64,000 nt of DNA from Alienimonas californiensis (GTDB taxonomy: Bacteria > Planctomycetota > Planctomycetia > Planctomycetales > Planctomycetaceae). The notes below the pieces were generated by a model that did not search any database, was not told the origin of the DNA, and saw only the letters and a program-made list of their open reading frames with translations. Shown piece after piece: positions 16,411 to 26,987 of this stretch (the first letter of the stretch is position 1; every line of letters begins with the position of its first letter). The stretch lies in assembly GCF_007743815.1 (NCBI RefSeq), contig NZ_CP036265.1:1142501-1206500 (forward strand). The letters are read 5' to 3'. The position numbers and the translations under genes were made by a program.

Positions 16411-17823
16411 GTGCCCACCGCCGTCGCGGATCGTCCCGCCGTCGCTCCCGCTCCCGCTCCCGCCGCGCACCCCAAACGGGCGCTTCGGCCGAGCCAGCCG
16501 GTCGCCCACGCCGAACCGGCCCCGCCGGCGGCGCCGCGTCGGGGGTTCTTCTACGGCTGGCTGATGGTGCCGGTCGCGGCGCTGCTGCACGCGGGCACCG
16601 GGGTCGGGCAGACGTACGGGGTCAGCGTGTTCAACCCGCTGATCCTGGCGGATCTGGGGGTCTCGGAGACGGCGCTGTCGCTGACGTATATGGTCGCCTC
16701 GCTGGTCGCGGCGACGCCGTTGCCGATGGTCGGCCTGCTGATCGATAAATACGGCCTGCGGGCGGTGGCGATCTGGCTGGTGATCGGGCTGGCCGGCGGG
16801 TGCGCCGTGACCGGGTTCGCCCCGAACCTCGTCGTGCTGGCCCTGGGCTTCTTTTTGCTGCGGACGCTCGGTCAGGGGGCGTTGACGCTGGTCGCCTCGA
16901 ACGCCCCGGCGATGTGGTTCGACCGTCGCCTGGGTCTGGCCGGCGGACTGGTGGCGCTGGGGCAGAGCGCCGCGATCGCCTTCCTGCCGGCAGTGTTTTT
17001 ATACGTCATCTCCGGCGTCCCGGACGCCGCGGCGACCGGCGGCTTCGCCGGCCTGGGTTGGCGGCAGGGCTACCTGTTCCTCGGCTTGGCGAACGCGGCG
17101 ATCCTGCTGCCGGTGCTGTTCTTCGTGTTTCGAAACCGTCCGGAAGACGTCGGCCAACACGTGGACGGCGCCGCCTCCGACGTGGCGTCCCCCGGTTCGC
17201 CGTCGCCGTTCGGCGGCGCGACCCCGGCGCCGGCCCCGCGGGCCTCCCTCACCGCCGCGCAGGCCTATCGCACGATTCAATTCTGGTACGGGGCGGCGGT
17301 TTCGGGCCTGTGGGGGATGATCGCGACGGCGATCTTCTATCACCTGCTCACGATGCTGGCCGAACGGGGCGTGAGCAAGGCGGACGCGGCCGTCTGCTTC
17401 ACCGTGTTTGCCGGGATGATGGCGGGCTGGCAGTTCCTCGGCGGCGTGCTGGCCGACCGCATTCCGCCGCGGTTCCTGCTCAGCGTGTTCGGCCTGCTGG
17501 CGGCCGCGGGGTGCGGGCTGCTGTTCTTCGCCCAGGATTATCGGCTCGCCTGGGGGATGATGGCGGCGTTCGGGTCGGCCCAGGGACTGCTGAACGTGAC
17601 GATGAACGTGCTGTGGCCGCGGTTCTTCGGGGTGGCGGCGCTGGGGGCGATCCGCGGCTCGGTGCAGACGCTGGTCGTGGCGGCGTGCGCCGCGGGGCCG
17701 GTGCTCGTGGCCCTCAGCCGCGAACAACTCGGCTCGGAGAACCCGGCGCTGCTGCTGTTCGGCGGCCTGCTGGCGGCGATCGCCCTGACCGCTCCGTTCC
17801 TCCGCCCGCCGGTGCGGGCCTGA
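16411..17823 (+). CDS. MFS transporter
   Basis: A 470-residue major facilitator with about twelve hydrophobic segments. The signature between helices 2 and 3 reads GLLIDKYGLRAVAI, and the first segment FYGWLMVPVAALLHAGTGVG with VSVFNPLIL resembles the oxalate/formate and monocarboxylate branch. The substrate is not readable. An Ala/Pro-rich head precedes helix 1. The start is taken as GTG 16411; the frame is open further upstream without protein-like sequence. A hairpin follows at 17849-17893. Confidence 0.82.
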   Translation: MPTAVADRPAVAPAPAPAAHPKRALRPSQPVAHAEPAPPAAPRRGFFYGWLMVPVAALLHAGTGVGQTYGVSVFNPLILADLGVSETALSLTYMVASLVAATPLPMVGLLIDKYGLRAVAIWLVIGLAGGCAVTGFAPNLVVLALGFFLLRTLGQGALTLVASNAPAMWFDRRLGLAGGLVALGQSAAIAFLPAVFLYVISGVPDAAATGGFAGLGWRQGYLFLGLANAAILLPVLFFVFRNRPEDVGQHVDGAASDVASPGSPSPFGGATPAPAPRASLTAAQAYRTIQFWYGAAVSGLWGMIATAIFYHLLTMLAERGVSKADAAVCFTVFAGMMAGWQFLGGVLADRIPPRFLLSVFGLLAAAGCGLLFFAQDYRLAWGMMAAFGSAQGLLNVTMNVLWPRFFGVAALGAIRGSVQTLVVAACAAGPVLVALSREQLGSENPALLLFGGLLAAIALTAPFLRPPVRA

Positions 17824-17848
17824 GTCGCCGCCGGGGATGAACGTCGCG

Positions 17849-17893
17849 TGCGGTTTCGCGGGCGCGGGAACTCGCCGGCCCCGCGAAACCGCA
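17849..17893 (+). terminator. Possible terminator hairpin after the MFS gene
   Basis: TGCGGTTTCGCGGG (17849-17862) pairs exactly with 17880-17893 across a 17-base loop. No clear T-run follows. Confidence 0.45.
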
Positions 17894-17945
17894 AGCGGTC
17901 GACGGCCGACGGCGGCGTGTCGGATCGGTAGCTTGGGCCGCCGCC

Positions 17946-19169
17946 ATGAACGACGCCCCCGCTCCCCCGCCGGTCCCCGGCTCCGCCCCGCCCCCGCCGG
18001 TCCCGGCCCCGGTTCCGGAGCGATCCCCGGAGGAGGAACCGCACGGCTCCACCCGCTTCGCCGGCGCCCTGACCGACCGCGGCCGGGGTCGCACCTTCCC
18101 CTGCCCGACCTGCGGGGCGGCGCTGGAGTTTCATATCGGCGCCCAGGCGCTGAAGTGCCCCTTCTGCGGGGCGGAGGAGGCGGTCGTCCACGCCGAGGAC
18201 GCCGCCGTCGCGGAACGCGATTTTCAGGAGATGCTGACCCGCCTGCGGGAAACCCACGACGGCGGCTCGCATCAATACGACGAGATGAGCGAGGTCCGCT
18301 GTCGAAGCTGCGGCGGAACGGTGCTGTTCGCCGGCACGATCACCGGCACGGAGTGCCCCTACTGCGCCACGCCCCTGCAACTGGCCGCCGCCGAGCAGGC
18401 GAAAAGCCGCATCGCCCTCGACGGCGTGCTGCCCTTTCAGGTGCCGGAGAGACAGGCCGCGGAGAACCTCAAACAGTGGGTCGCCAGCCGCTGGTTCGCC
18501 CCCAACGACTTTCGCAAACGGGGCGTGACGGGCAAATTTAACGGCGTGTATCTGCCCTATTGGACGTTCGACTCCCTCACCTACACCCGCTATCACGGCC
18601 AGCGGGGCGAACATTATTGGGTGACGGTCGGCAGCGGCGAGAAACAGCGGCGGGTGCGGAAAACGCGGTGGTGGCCGGCCAGCGGGGCCTTTGAGCGGTT
18701 CTTCGACGACACGCTGGTCGTCGCCAGCGACGCCGTCAGCCGCGGCCTCGCCGAGGACCTCGAACCGTGGCCGTTGCCGAAGGTGAACCCCTACGATCAG
18801 CGGCTGCTCGCGGGGTTCCTCGTCCGCACCTACGACGTGGAATTAGAACCGGGCTTCCAACTCGCCGACGCCCGCATGCGGCAGCAATTGGAGTACGACG
18901 TCCGCCGCCGCATCGGCGGGGACGAACAGCGGATCACCTCAATGGACGTCCGCCACGACGCGGTGACGTTCAAGCATCTCCTGCTGCCAGTCTGGATGCT
19001 GGCCTACCGCTACCGGGACGAACCGCACCAGGTCTTGGTAAACGCCGTGACCGGCCGGGTGACGGGCGAACGGCCGTACTCGTGGATTAAAATCACGCTG
19101 GCGGTGATCGCGGGCCTGATCGCGTTCGGCCTGATCTGGCTCCTCACCCAGGGCGGTGCGCTGCGATGA
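17946..19169 (+). CDS. Double zinc-ribbon protein with C-terminal membrane anchor
   Basis: A 407-residue protein. After a Pro-rich head it has two TFIIB-like zinc ribbons: CPTCG with CPFCG (about residues 53-77) and CRSCGG with CPYC (about 119-140). A long globular region with PYWTFDSLTYTRYHGQRGEHYW follows, and a membrane helix ends the chain (WIKITLAVIAGLIAFGLIWLL). Proteins of this type are often neighbours of SPFH/virion-core-like proteins, and one lies nearby at 21988. Exact function unknown. Its stop overlaps the next start by four bases (ATGA), so the next gene is probably co-translated. Confidence 0.75.
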   Translation: MNDAPAPPPVPGSAPPPPVPAPVPERSPEEEPHGSTRFAGALTDRGRGRTFPCPTCGAALEFHIGAQALKCPFCGAEEAVVHAEDAAVAERDFQEMLTRLRETHDGGSHQYDEMSEVRCRSCGGTVLFAGTITGTECPYCATPLQLAAAEQAKSRIALDGVLPFQVPERQAAENLKQWVASRWFAPNDFRKRGVTGKFNGVYLPYWTFDSLTYTRYHGQRGEHYWVTVGSGEKQRRVRKTRWWPASGAFERFFDDTLVVASDAVSRGLAEDLEPWPLPKVNPYDQRLLAGFLVRTYDVELEPGFQLADARMRQQLEYDVRRRIGGDEQRITSMDVRHDAVTFKHLLLPVWMLAYRYRDEPHQVLVNAVTGRVTGERPYSWIKITLAVIAGLIAFGLIWLLTQGGALR

Positions 19170-20590
19170 GAGGTTTGCCAACCGCCGACCGCCGCCTCTG
19201 GCTGACCCGACTCACCGGCGTCGCGGCGCTGCTGTTGATCGGGGTCACGTGGCCGCTATGGCTGCCGCCGACGCCGACGTCGTTTCCCCAACTCCCCCTG
19301 TTCGGCTGGCTGATCCCCGCCCCGGCGTGGTGCGATTGGATTGCGTTGGCCGGGGCGTTATTGGGGGCGGTCGGGATGGCCGTTCTTTGTGAGCCCGAAG
19401 CGCAAGCGAGGCCGGACGCCGCTCCGCCTCGCTTGCGCTTCGGGCTCACTCGAGCGCTCGCATTCGCCCCCGCACTGTTCACTATCTCCCTCGCCTTCGC
19501 CCTGGCCCTCAATCAGATCCGCGTTCAGGTCTGGGCGTATCAATTCCTGTTGCTGGGGTCCGTGTTGAGCCTCTGCCCGCGGACGGAGACCGGGGATCGG
19601 GCGGCGGTCGCGTTGGGGCGGGTTCTGGCCATGGGGATTTTATTTCACTCCGGGCTGTCGAAGCTGGACCTCGCCTTCGCCGAGGGGCCGGGGCGGTGGT
19701 TGATGGGCGGGTTTCTGGGGCTGTTCGGGGTGGAGGCGGACGGGCTCGACGAGAAGGCCGTGGCGGCGATCGCGTTCGCAGTGCCGGCGTGGGAGATCGC
19801 CCTCAGCCTGCTACTGGCCCTGCCGGGCACGCGGCGGGTCGGGCTGATCGCGGCCGTGTTCATGCACACGTCGGTCGTGGCGACGCTGTGGAAGCTCGAT
19901 CAGAGTTGGGGCGTGCTGCTGTGGAACGCCTTCTTCCTCGCCCACGAGTTCCTCCTGTTCTGGCCCGCCCCGAGGGCCGAGGGCGTGCCGCTGTGGACGA
20001 CGCTGCGCACCGCGGGTCCGCGGGCGGCGCCCGCGGCGTTACTCATTCTGGCCGCCGTGCTGCTGCCGTTCGGCACGCGCAGCGGGTCTTGGGACGTGTG
20101 GCCGGGGTGGGCGGTGTACGCGGGGGGGGTGCCGCGGGCCGTCATTATGCGTGGGACGAACGGCGACGATTGGGAACGGGCAGGTCGTAGTTTCGCGGCA
20201 CGCCCGGATCATCATCCTGGCGACAGCTTCTCGCTCGCTCCTATCACCACCCTAGACATGGAGAGGAGCGGTCTCGCAGAACTTTTTGCACCGATCCCTC
20301 AGGACCCTCGCACGAGGGTGGGAGTTGCGCGAACCTTGGAAGCCCGTTCGAGAGCGGAGTCCCGCCGCAGCCTTGGCGAATCGTCGGATGTAATGGATAT
20401 GGTCATGGCGGCGCCGGACGACGAAATACAACTCTATTCCGTCACCCGCACCACGCCGAACGGGCGTTGGGACGAACCAATCGCGGAGCGGTGGGGACTG
20501 GGGCAGCGACGCGGCATCGACAACCTGCTCGACTCCTTCCTCCTCAACGCCCGGCCCCGTGCGTTGAGCCTGCCGGCGGAAGCCCGATGA
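19166..20590 (+). CDS. Polytopic membrane protein carrying an in-frame palindromic repeat
   Basis: A 474-residue protein with about eight hydrophobic segments in the first 320 residues and a soluble tail of about 150. The layout resembles HTTM or DoxX-like integral membrane proteins, but no catalytic motif is seen, so the function is open. Residues about 75-95 ([20 protein letters not shown]) are encoded by a family B palindromic repeat at 19389-19449, lying between two membrane helices. The soluble tail is encoded by DNA of somewhat lower GC. It overlaps the zinc-ribbon gene by four bases. Confidence 0.7.
   Translation: MRGLPTADRRLWLTRLTGVAALLLIGVTWPLWLPPTPTSFPQLPLFGWLIPAPAWCDWIALAGALLGAVGMAVLCEPEAQARPDAAPPRLRFGLTRALAFAPALFTISLAFALALNQIRVQVWAYQFLLLGSVLSLCPRTETGDRAAVALGRVLAMGILFHSGLSKLDLAFAEGPGRWLMGGFLGLFGVEADGLDEKAVAAIAFAVPAWEIALSLLLALPGTRRVGLIAAVFMHTSVVATLWKLDQSWGVLLWNAFFLAHEFLLFWPAPRAEGVPLWTTLRTAGPRAAPAALLILAAVLLPFGTRSGSWDVWPGWAVYAGGVPRAVIMRGTNGDDWERAGRSFAARPDHHPGDSFSLAPITTLDMERSGLAELFAPIPQDPRTRVGVARTLEARSRAESRRSLGESSDVMDMVMAAPDDEIQLYSVTRTTPNGRWDEPIAERWGLGQRRGIDNLLDSFLLNARPRALSLPAEAR
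19389..19449. repeat. Palindromic repeat, family B, inside a coding sequence
   Basis: GTGAGCCCGAAGCGCAAGCG (left arm start) pairs with the exact complement ending at 19449. The repeat is read in frame as part of the membrane protein. A second copy is intergenic at 63455-63515. Confidence 0.9.
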
Positions 20591-20693
20591 TGGGCGCCCC
20601 GCCCCGGGGACGCGCCGCCTCACGGCGACGGCGAACCGGGGCGGCCGTGTTCTGTCATCCTTCCGTCCTCCCACTTCCCCCGCCCCCTTCGTC

Positions 20694-21923
<1,230 letters not shown>

Positions 21924-21933
21924 GGCTCCCCTG

Positions 21934-21983
21934 GAACCGCGACCGTCAGGGAGCCGGCTCCCTGACGGTCGCGGTTCTATTTT
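21934..21983 (+). terminator. Terminator-like palindrome after dapL (repeat family D)
   Basis: GAACCGCGACCGTCAGGGAG pairs perfectly with the following arm around a CCGG centre, and TTCTATTTT follows, giving a rho-independent terminator shape. The same stem, split by about 65 bases, recurs at 54181-54286, so this is also a dispersed repeat. Confidence 0.75.
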
Positions 21984-21987
21984 GCGG

Positions 21988-23106
21988 TTACCCGCCCGGC
22001 AGCGGCGGGGGAGCGCTGCCGAGTTGGCTGGCGAAGATCGGCGTGCGGCTGACCGATTCCCAGACCGGCATCCCCGCGGTCCAGACCAGCGCGTCCGGGC
22101 CGACCTGCCCGGCCCGGACCGCCTGTTCCAATTGGCTTTGCGGGATCGGGCCGCGGCTCTGGCCGCCCGAGGCGACGTGCCACATCACGGCTCCGGGCAG
22201 CGGCGGCGGGGGCGGCGGGGCCGGGGCGTTCTGTTGGGCGGCGGGCGCCAGTTGCGAGTTGCCCTGGGCGAGTTGGTTCGCCATCTGGAAGCCGAGGCCC
22301 AGCCCCACGCCCTCGCCCAGGCCGCCGCCGGGGCCGCCCGGCTGGCCGAGGGCGTTGCCCAGTTGGAACTGCTGATAACGGCCGAGGTCGCCGATCACGC
22401 CCATGCTGCTGCGGGCGTCGAGGGCCTTCTCCACGCTCTCCGGCAGGGAGACGTTGATAATATAGAGCTGCGGGACTTCGAGGCCGTATTCGTCGTCGAT
22501 CCGCTCGTTGACCATCTTGGCGAGGTCGTCGCCCAGTTCCCGGTAATTCGCAGCGAGATCGAGCGCCGCGATCTTCGATTCGCCCAGCAGGTCGGCGAAG
22601 GCGCTGACGACCACGCCCCGCATCAATTCCGTGATCTCGCCGGTCTCCAGGGCGGAGTCGGTCCCGACGAGTTCCTTGAGCAGGATCTGCGGATCCTGGG
22701 CCCGCAACGTGTAGGTGCCGAAGGCCCGCAGGCGGACCGGGCCGAAGTCGTCGTCCCGCAGCATGATGGGGTTCGGCGTGCCCCACTTCAGCTCCCCGAT
22801 GGTGCGGGTGGAGACGAAATAGACCTCGCTTTTAAACGGACTCTCGAAGCCGTGCTTCCAACCCTGGAGGGTGGACAGGAGCGGCAGGTTATCCGTGTCG
22901 AGGGTGTAGTGGCCGGGCTCGAAGACGTCGGCGATCCGGCCGTTGGAGACGAAGACCGCCGTCTGCCCGGGGCGGACGATCAGTTGCGCCCCGTTTTTGA
23001 TTTCGTTGCGGTAACGGGGAAAGCGCCAGACGAGGGTGTGACGGTCGTCGTCCACCCACTCGATAATGTCGACGAGTTCGCCGCGGAGTCGATCAAACAG
23101 GCCCAT
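21988..23106 (-). CDS. SPFH-domain protein with C-terminal GYF-like domain
   Basis: A 372-residue cytoplasmic protein. The first 250 residues are an SPFH/band-7-type domain of the virion-core-like (YdjI) branch: MGLFDRLRGELVDIIEW, YFVSTRTIGELKWGT, VPQLYIINVSLPESVEKALD. A Gly/Pro-rich linker leads to a GYF_2-like module, MWHVASGGQSRGPIPQSQLE through VWTAGMPVWESV. Such proteins scaffold membrane-associated or stress complexes. Start is the ATG at 23106. It converges on dapL; the double zinc-ribbon membrane protein upstream is a known type of partner. Confidence 0.8.
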   Translation of the reverse strand: MGLFDRLRGELVDIIEWVDDDRHTLVWRFPRYRNEIKNGAQLIVRPGQTAVFVSNGRIADVFEPGHYTLDTDNLPLLSTLQGWKHGFESPFKSEVYFVSTRTIGELKWGTPNPIMLRDDDFGPVRLRAFGTYTLRAQDPQILLKELVGTDSALETGEITELMRGVVVSAFADLLGESKIAALDLAANYRELGDDLAKMVNERIDDEYGLEVPQLYIINVSLPESVEKALDARSSMGVIGDLGRYQQFQLGNALGQPGGPGGGLGEGVGLGLGFQMANQLAQGNSQLAPAAQQNAPAPPPPPPLPGAVMWHVASGGQSRGPIPQSQLEQAVRAGQVGPDALVWTAGMPVWESVSRTPIFASQLGSAPPPLPGG

Positions 23107-23221
23107 CGAACGGTACCGCCGCCAGGGTGGGGGAAGCCGGGGAGAACCCGGGGGGAGCCCCGATCGTGGCCTTCCGCGGCCCATCTCGCAACGACGTCCC
23201 GCCGCGGGGCCGATGCGGCTC

Positions 23222-24553
23222 TCAGGCGGCGCGGCGGGCGGGGCGGGGGCGAACCGGCTGGGGGTCGCCGGCGGCGGGGCTCGCGTCCAGGACGGGCTCC
23301 GCCTCGGGAAGCGGCAGAGCGCCTGAGCGCGAGGGGCGCACGATCCGGATGCCGTATTCGGTCCGCCGCTGCCAGGCGGCGCCGGCCCAGGCCCCCAGCA
23401 GGGCCGCTTCGTGATGGCCGAACACCTTGGCGGCGGCCAGCCCCGCGAACAGGGCGGCGCAGACCCCGGGGGCGAGCCAGGGCGTCCGCCAATGAGCGCC
23501 CAGCACGCCGGCGGCGGCGGTGAGGGCCGTCATGCTGAGGATCACCGCGAGGGTGCGGCGGACGCTCAGCCCGCGGTCCTGCAACCGGTGGTGGAGGTGA
23601 TGGCGGTCGGCGGCGGCGATGCTCTGGCCGGACAGCTTGCGGCGGGCCATCGCGGTCATCACGTCCCACCCGCTGACGGCCCCGGCGGCCAGCACGCCCA
23701 CGAGCGTCACGCCGCTGAAGGTTTTGCTCTCGATCCACAGGCTCAGCATGCCCAGGCAGGCCCCGATCGCGAGGCTGCCGGAGTCGCCGAGGAAGATCTT
23801 CGCCCGTTTGGTGGGCAGGTTATGGGGCAGGAAGCCGAACACCGCCGCGGAAAACGCCAGCGCCAGCGTGGTGACGCCCCACTGCCCGACGAGGGCGCTG
23901 TGCACGGCGATCGCCATCGCCACGATCCAGCCGACGCCGGAGGCCAGCCCGTCCAGGCCGTCCGACAGGTTCACCACGTTCGCCCAGCCGACGAGCCACA
24001 GCACGACGAACACCGCCGCGGCGACCTGTCCCCAGAGACCCCAATCCGTGAACTGCAGCACGTAGCCGCTCAGTTCCAACTGCGTCACTGACGGGCCGAG
24101 CAGGGCGAACGGCAGGGCGGCGAGGAACATGCCCAGCAGCTTGGTGCGGGCCCGCATCGGGCGCCGGTCGTCCCAGGCGCCGACGAAACAGAACAGTGCC
24201 GCGGTCAGCGTGAGGCCCCAGAGGTGGGCCGTCGGCCCGGCGGGGGTGCGGCCGAGGGCGGCGAAGGCGGCGACGCCGGCGACGAACGCAGTGACCACCG
24301 CGATGCCGCCCCACAGCGGCGTGACTTTGCGATGGCGCTTGCGACCGCCGTCCGGGGCGTCGACGGCGCCGAGCCGCGGGGCGATCCAGCGGACGACGCC
24401 GGCGCCGGCCGCCGCCAGCACCGTCATCCCGAACAGGACCGCCCAGACCCGCAGGTCCAGCCACGGCTCGCCGAAGGCGCCGGCCATGGACACGTGGGCG
24501 AACAACAACGGGAGCGTCTCGGGCGAGAGCGGGAGGAGCGGGGCCAGCGGCAT
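23222..24553 (-). CDS. UDP-GlcNAc:undecaprenyl-phosphate sugar-1-P transferase (WecA/TagO-like)
   Basis: A 443-residue membrane protein of the polyprenyl-phosphate HexNAc-1-P transferase family. Motifs in order: GAWDDRRPMRARTK (the metal-binding Asp pair), NLSDGLDGLASG, FLGDSGSLAIG and the cytoplasmic HHLHHRLQDRG loop that separates WecA/TagO types from MraY. It loads the first sugar on the lipid carrier for surface polysaccharide. About ten membrane helices; a basic, Pro-rich tail. The ATG at 24553 is 8 bases after the stop of the upstream GT39-like gene, an operon. Confidence 0.85.
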   Translation of the reverse strand: MPLAPLLPLSPETLPLLFAHVSMAGAFGEPWLDLRVWAVLFGMTVLAAAGAGVVRWIAPRLGAVDAPDGGRKRHRKVTPLWGGIAVVTAFVAGVAAFAALGRTPAGPTAHLWGLTLTAALFCFVGAWDDRRPMRARTKLLGMFLAALPFALLGPSVTQLELSGYVLQFTDWGLWGQVAAAVFVVLWLVGWANVVNLSDGLDGLASGVGWIVAMAIAVHSALVGQWGVTTLALAFSAAVFGFLPHNLPTKRAKIFLGDSGSLAIGACLGMLSLWIESKTFSGVTLVGVLAAGAVSGWDVMTAMARRKLSGQSIAAADRHHLHHRLQDRGLSVRRTLAVILSMTALTAAAGVLGAHWRTPWLAPGVCAALFAGLAAAKVFGHHEAALLGAWAGAAWQRRTEYGIRIVRPSRSGALPLPEAEPVLDASPAAGDPQPVRPRPARRAA

Positions 24554-24560
24554 CGGGAGG

Positions 24561-26540
24561 TCAGCGCCTCGCGGAACGATCGGGGGCGCCGGGGCCGTTG
24601 AGAGCCCCAGCGTAACGCGCGGCGGCGGACGCCGCCGCCGCGTGGATGCCGGTTTGGGGTTCGGTCGGGGCTTTCGCCGGGGGCGGCGCGGGCGCCGTCG
24701 GGCGGGAGGACGCCCCCGGGGCACCGGCGGCGCCCGCCGTCCGGCCGAGGGGGGCCTCCGCGGGCACGAGCACGACCAGATCCTTCCAGATCTCCCGTTC
24801 CGCCGCCGCACGCTTGCCGTGCCGATCGGCGGCGGGCGGGGGGGGCAGCACCCGGAACCCGGCGGCGAGCCACTGCGGCCCGGTGACGTTGAAGTCGTAC
24901 CACTGCCCGGAGTTCCGCGGCAGCACGATCAGGTCCGGGCGGGCGGCCACGGCGTCCTCGATCACCACGCCGTTGAAGGAGGTATGAACTTCCCCGCCCA
25001 TCTCCCGCTCCAACTCCTTCACCAGGCGGGCGGCCGTCCCCACGCCCCAAACCTGCGGCGGGTGGGCGTCGGCGGCGGCGTCGCTGGCCCGTGATTCCTC
25101 TAGGCGCTCCCGCAGCACGGCGGCGACGCGCAGTTCCGCATCACGTCCCGGATGATCCGCCTGCAGGCCGTCGACAACGTGCAGCGCCGCCAACACCAGC
25201 AGCGTTCCGCCGACCACCGCGGTCCGCCACCACCGCCGCACCGGCGAGCGATTCGCCCCCGCCCGGTTCACGCGGGGCAGCGACTTCCCCGCCCACCGCA
25301 CTGCGTCGTCCAGCAGCATCCCGACCAACGGCAGGGAGACCAGCGCCGGCAGCAGGAAGTACCGCCCATTGATCTCCCCATATTGCACCAGCCGTTGCGC
25401 CACCGCGGCCATCACGCCCAGCGACACGCACCAGACCGGCCAGATGTCCCGCCGCACCAACCGCCGGCAGTACACCAGCAACCCAATTCCGCAGAACAGC
25501 AGGAAGACGGGCTTGTACGCCCCGAGCAGGCCCTCGGCGTAGATCAGCCACAGGGGGTCGGCGGCCTCAGCGGAGCCGTTCGTCATGGCGGCGTCCGCGG
25601 CGGCGATGGCGGCGTCGTGCAGGGCGGCGTCCTGAAGCACGGGGTCGGCGACGACGAACTCCGGGCCGGCGGGGTCGGCGGAGGAGCCGGTCAAACGCTC
25701 GCGGCCCCAGCGGACCATGCTGCGGAGGACGCCCAGCCGACCCCACTCCCAGCGAGAATGGCCGTGCAGCAGGGTGAGGTTCACGACCAGCAGCATCGCC
25801 GGCACGGTCGCCAGTGCCGCCGCCACGCCGCCCAGCAGCGTCCGACGGTCCGCCGGCCGCCGCCACGCCGCCAGGGCGCTCCAGCCGAGCAGCGGGGCGA
25901 ACAGCAGCCAACCCTCGGTGCGGGTCAGCGTCGCGGCGGTCGCCGCCAGCCCGGCGAGCAGGAACCAGCCCCAGCGGAGCGGGGTCGGCCGGCCGTCGGC
26001 GGGTGGATCACGCTGCGGTTCGGCGGCCCGAAAGCAGGCGGCGAGGGTGCAGGCGGTCAGCAGCCAGAAGGTCCCGTCGCGGATCGGCTCGACGCCCGTC
26101 TCCGTGAACGCCGGATGCACCGCGAAAATGGCGACCCCGGCCACGGCGACGCCGAACCCGAACTGCCGCTTCAACCAGTCGAACAGCGGCGGGACCGTCA
26201 GCCCGGCGACGAGCACGCCCCACGCCAGCGACGCGTTCGTCGCCCCCACGCCCAGGGCCTCCCCCGCCGCCCGCAGCAGGGCGAGCAGCCCCACGTACAG
26301 GTTCAGTTCCACCCCCTGCATCGCCCCGTCGACGTCCCCGACCCGCAGCCGGTCGGCGAGCATCCCGTAGAAGTGGGCGTCGCGGCAGACCGCTTCCAAC
26401 CGCAGGGCCAACGTCCCGCGGGTCGCCACGGCGACCAGCGCCAGCGCCGGAACCGCCCACCGAATCCAGAATCGGCCGTCCGGCTCAGCCGGAGCGTCCG
26501 ACTCCGGGCGGTTCTCCGGCGAGGAAGAGACGGTGGACAT
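24561..26540 (-). CDS. GT39-like membrane glycosyltransferase
   Basis: A 659-residue integral membrane protein with about ten hydrophobic segments in the first 440 residues. The early loop has ATRGTLALRLEAVCRDAHFY (acidic/aromatic, as in dolichyl-phosphate-mannose type PMT enzymes), then ETGVEPIRDGTFWL and LTRTEGWLLFAP. These are typical of the PMT/ArnT superfamily, which moves sugars from a lipid carrier on the outer face. The tail is soluble and ends in a Pro/Ala-rich stretch. Start taken as ATG 26540; an ATG at 26558 is possible. It leads the two-gene unit with the WecA-like gene. Confidence 0.7.
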   Translation of the reverse strand: MSTVSSSPENRPESDAPAEPDGRFWIRWAVPALALVAVATRGTLALRLEAVCRDAHFYGMLADRLRVGDVDGAMQGVELNLYVGLLALLRAAGEALGVGATNASLAWGVLVAGLTVPPLFDWLKRQFGFGVAVAGVAIFAVHPAFTETGVEPIRDGTFWLLTACTLAACFRAAEPQRDPPADGRPTPLRWGWFLLAGLAATAATLTRTEGWLLFAPLLGWSALAAWRRPADRRTLLGGVAAALATVPAMLLVVNLTLLHGHSRWEWGRLGVLRSMVRWGRERLTGSSADPAGPEFVVADPVLQDAALHDAAIAAADAAMTNGSAEAADPLWLIYAEGLLGAYKPVFLLFCGIGLLVYCRRLVRRDIWPVWCVSLGVMAAVAQRLVQYGEINGRYFLLPALVSLPLVGMLLDDAVRWAGKSLPRVNRAGANRSPVRRWWRTAVVGGTLLVLAALHVVDGLQADHPGRDAELRVAAVLRERLEESRASDAAADAHPPQVWGVGTAARLVKELEREMGGEVHTSFNGVVIEDAVAARPDLIVLPRNSGQWYDFNVTGPQWLAAGFRVLPPPPAADRHGKRAAAEREIWKDLVVLVPAEAPLGRTAGAAGAPGASSRPTAPAPPPAKAPTEPQTGIHAAAASAAARYAGALNGPGAPDRSARR

Positions 26541-26987
26541 ATCGGGGGGCGACAGCAATCGCGGTCAGGGTCGCCGAAGGGATCGACCCGCATCCATGGA
26601 CGAGGTGAGGTTAAGAGGGCGGAAAGTCTCTCGGAAGCGGCAATCTGTAATCGGACGCGACGGAGCAGGTCGCGGCGCCCGCACGTTCCCGGCAACGCCG
26701 CACGATCCGACGAGCCGGACCACGGCCGCGAGGCGCAGGGATGAGGACACGCTTAGCGCCGGGCCGATCCTTCGGCCCAGAGCGATTTGGCGGCGAAGAC
26801 GCCCACAGCCGCCCGGCCCTCTATCTTACCCATCTCCCCCGAGGCGGTCCCGCATCATGCCGCACCCGAACCACCCGACGCCACCGCTCGGCCCGGGGTG
26901 GCGAATTCGCAGTCGCCGACCGATCTGTCTTGACAGCCCCGAATGGACTCGGCGGCTTCACGTTTCCCCCCCTCCCCGGCGGTAGTC
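26541..26987. promoter_or_regulatory. Divergent control region of the exopolysaccharide genes
   Basis: A 447-base gap between the divergent GT39-like and export genes. No protein-like frame is seen. A TTGACA hexamer lies at 26930-26935, pointing toward the export gene, but no matching -10 box stands at the usual distance, so it is only suggestive. Confidence 0.35.
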
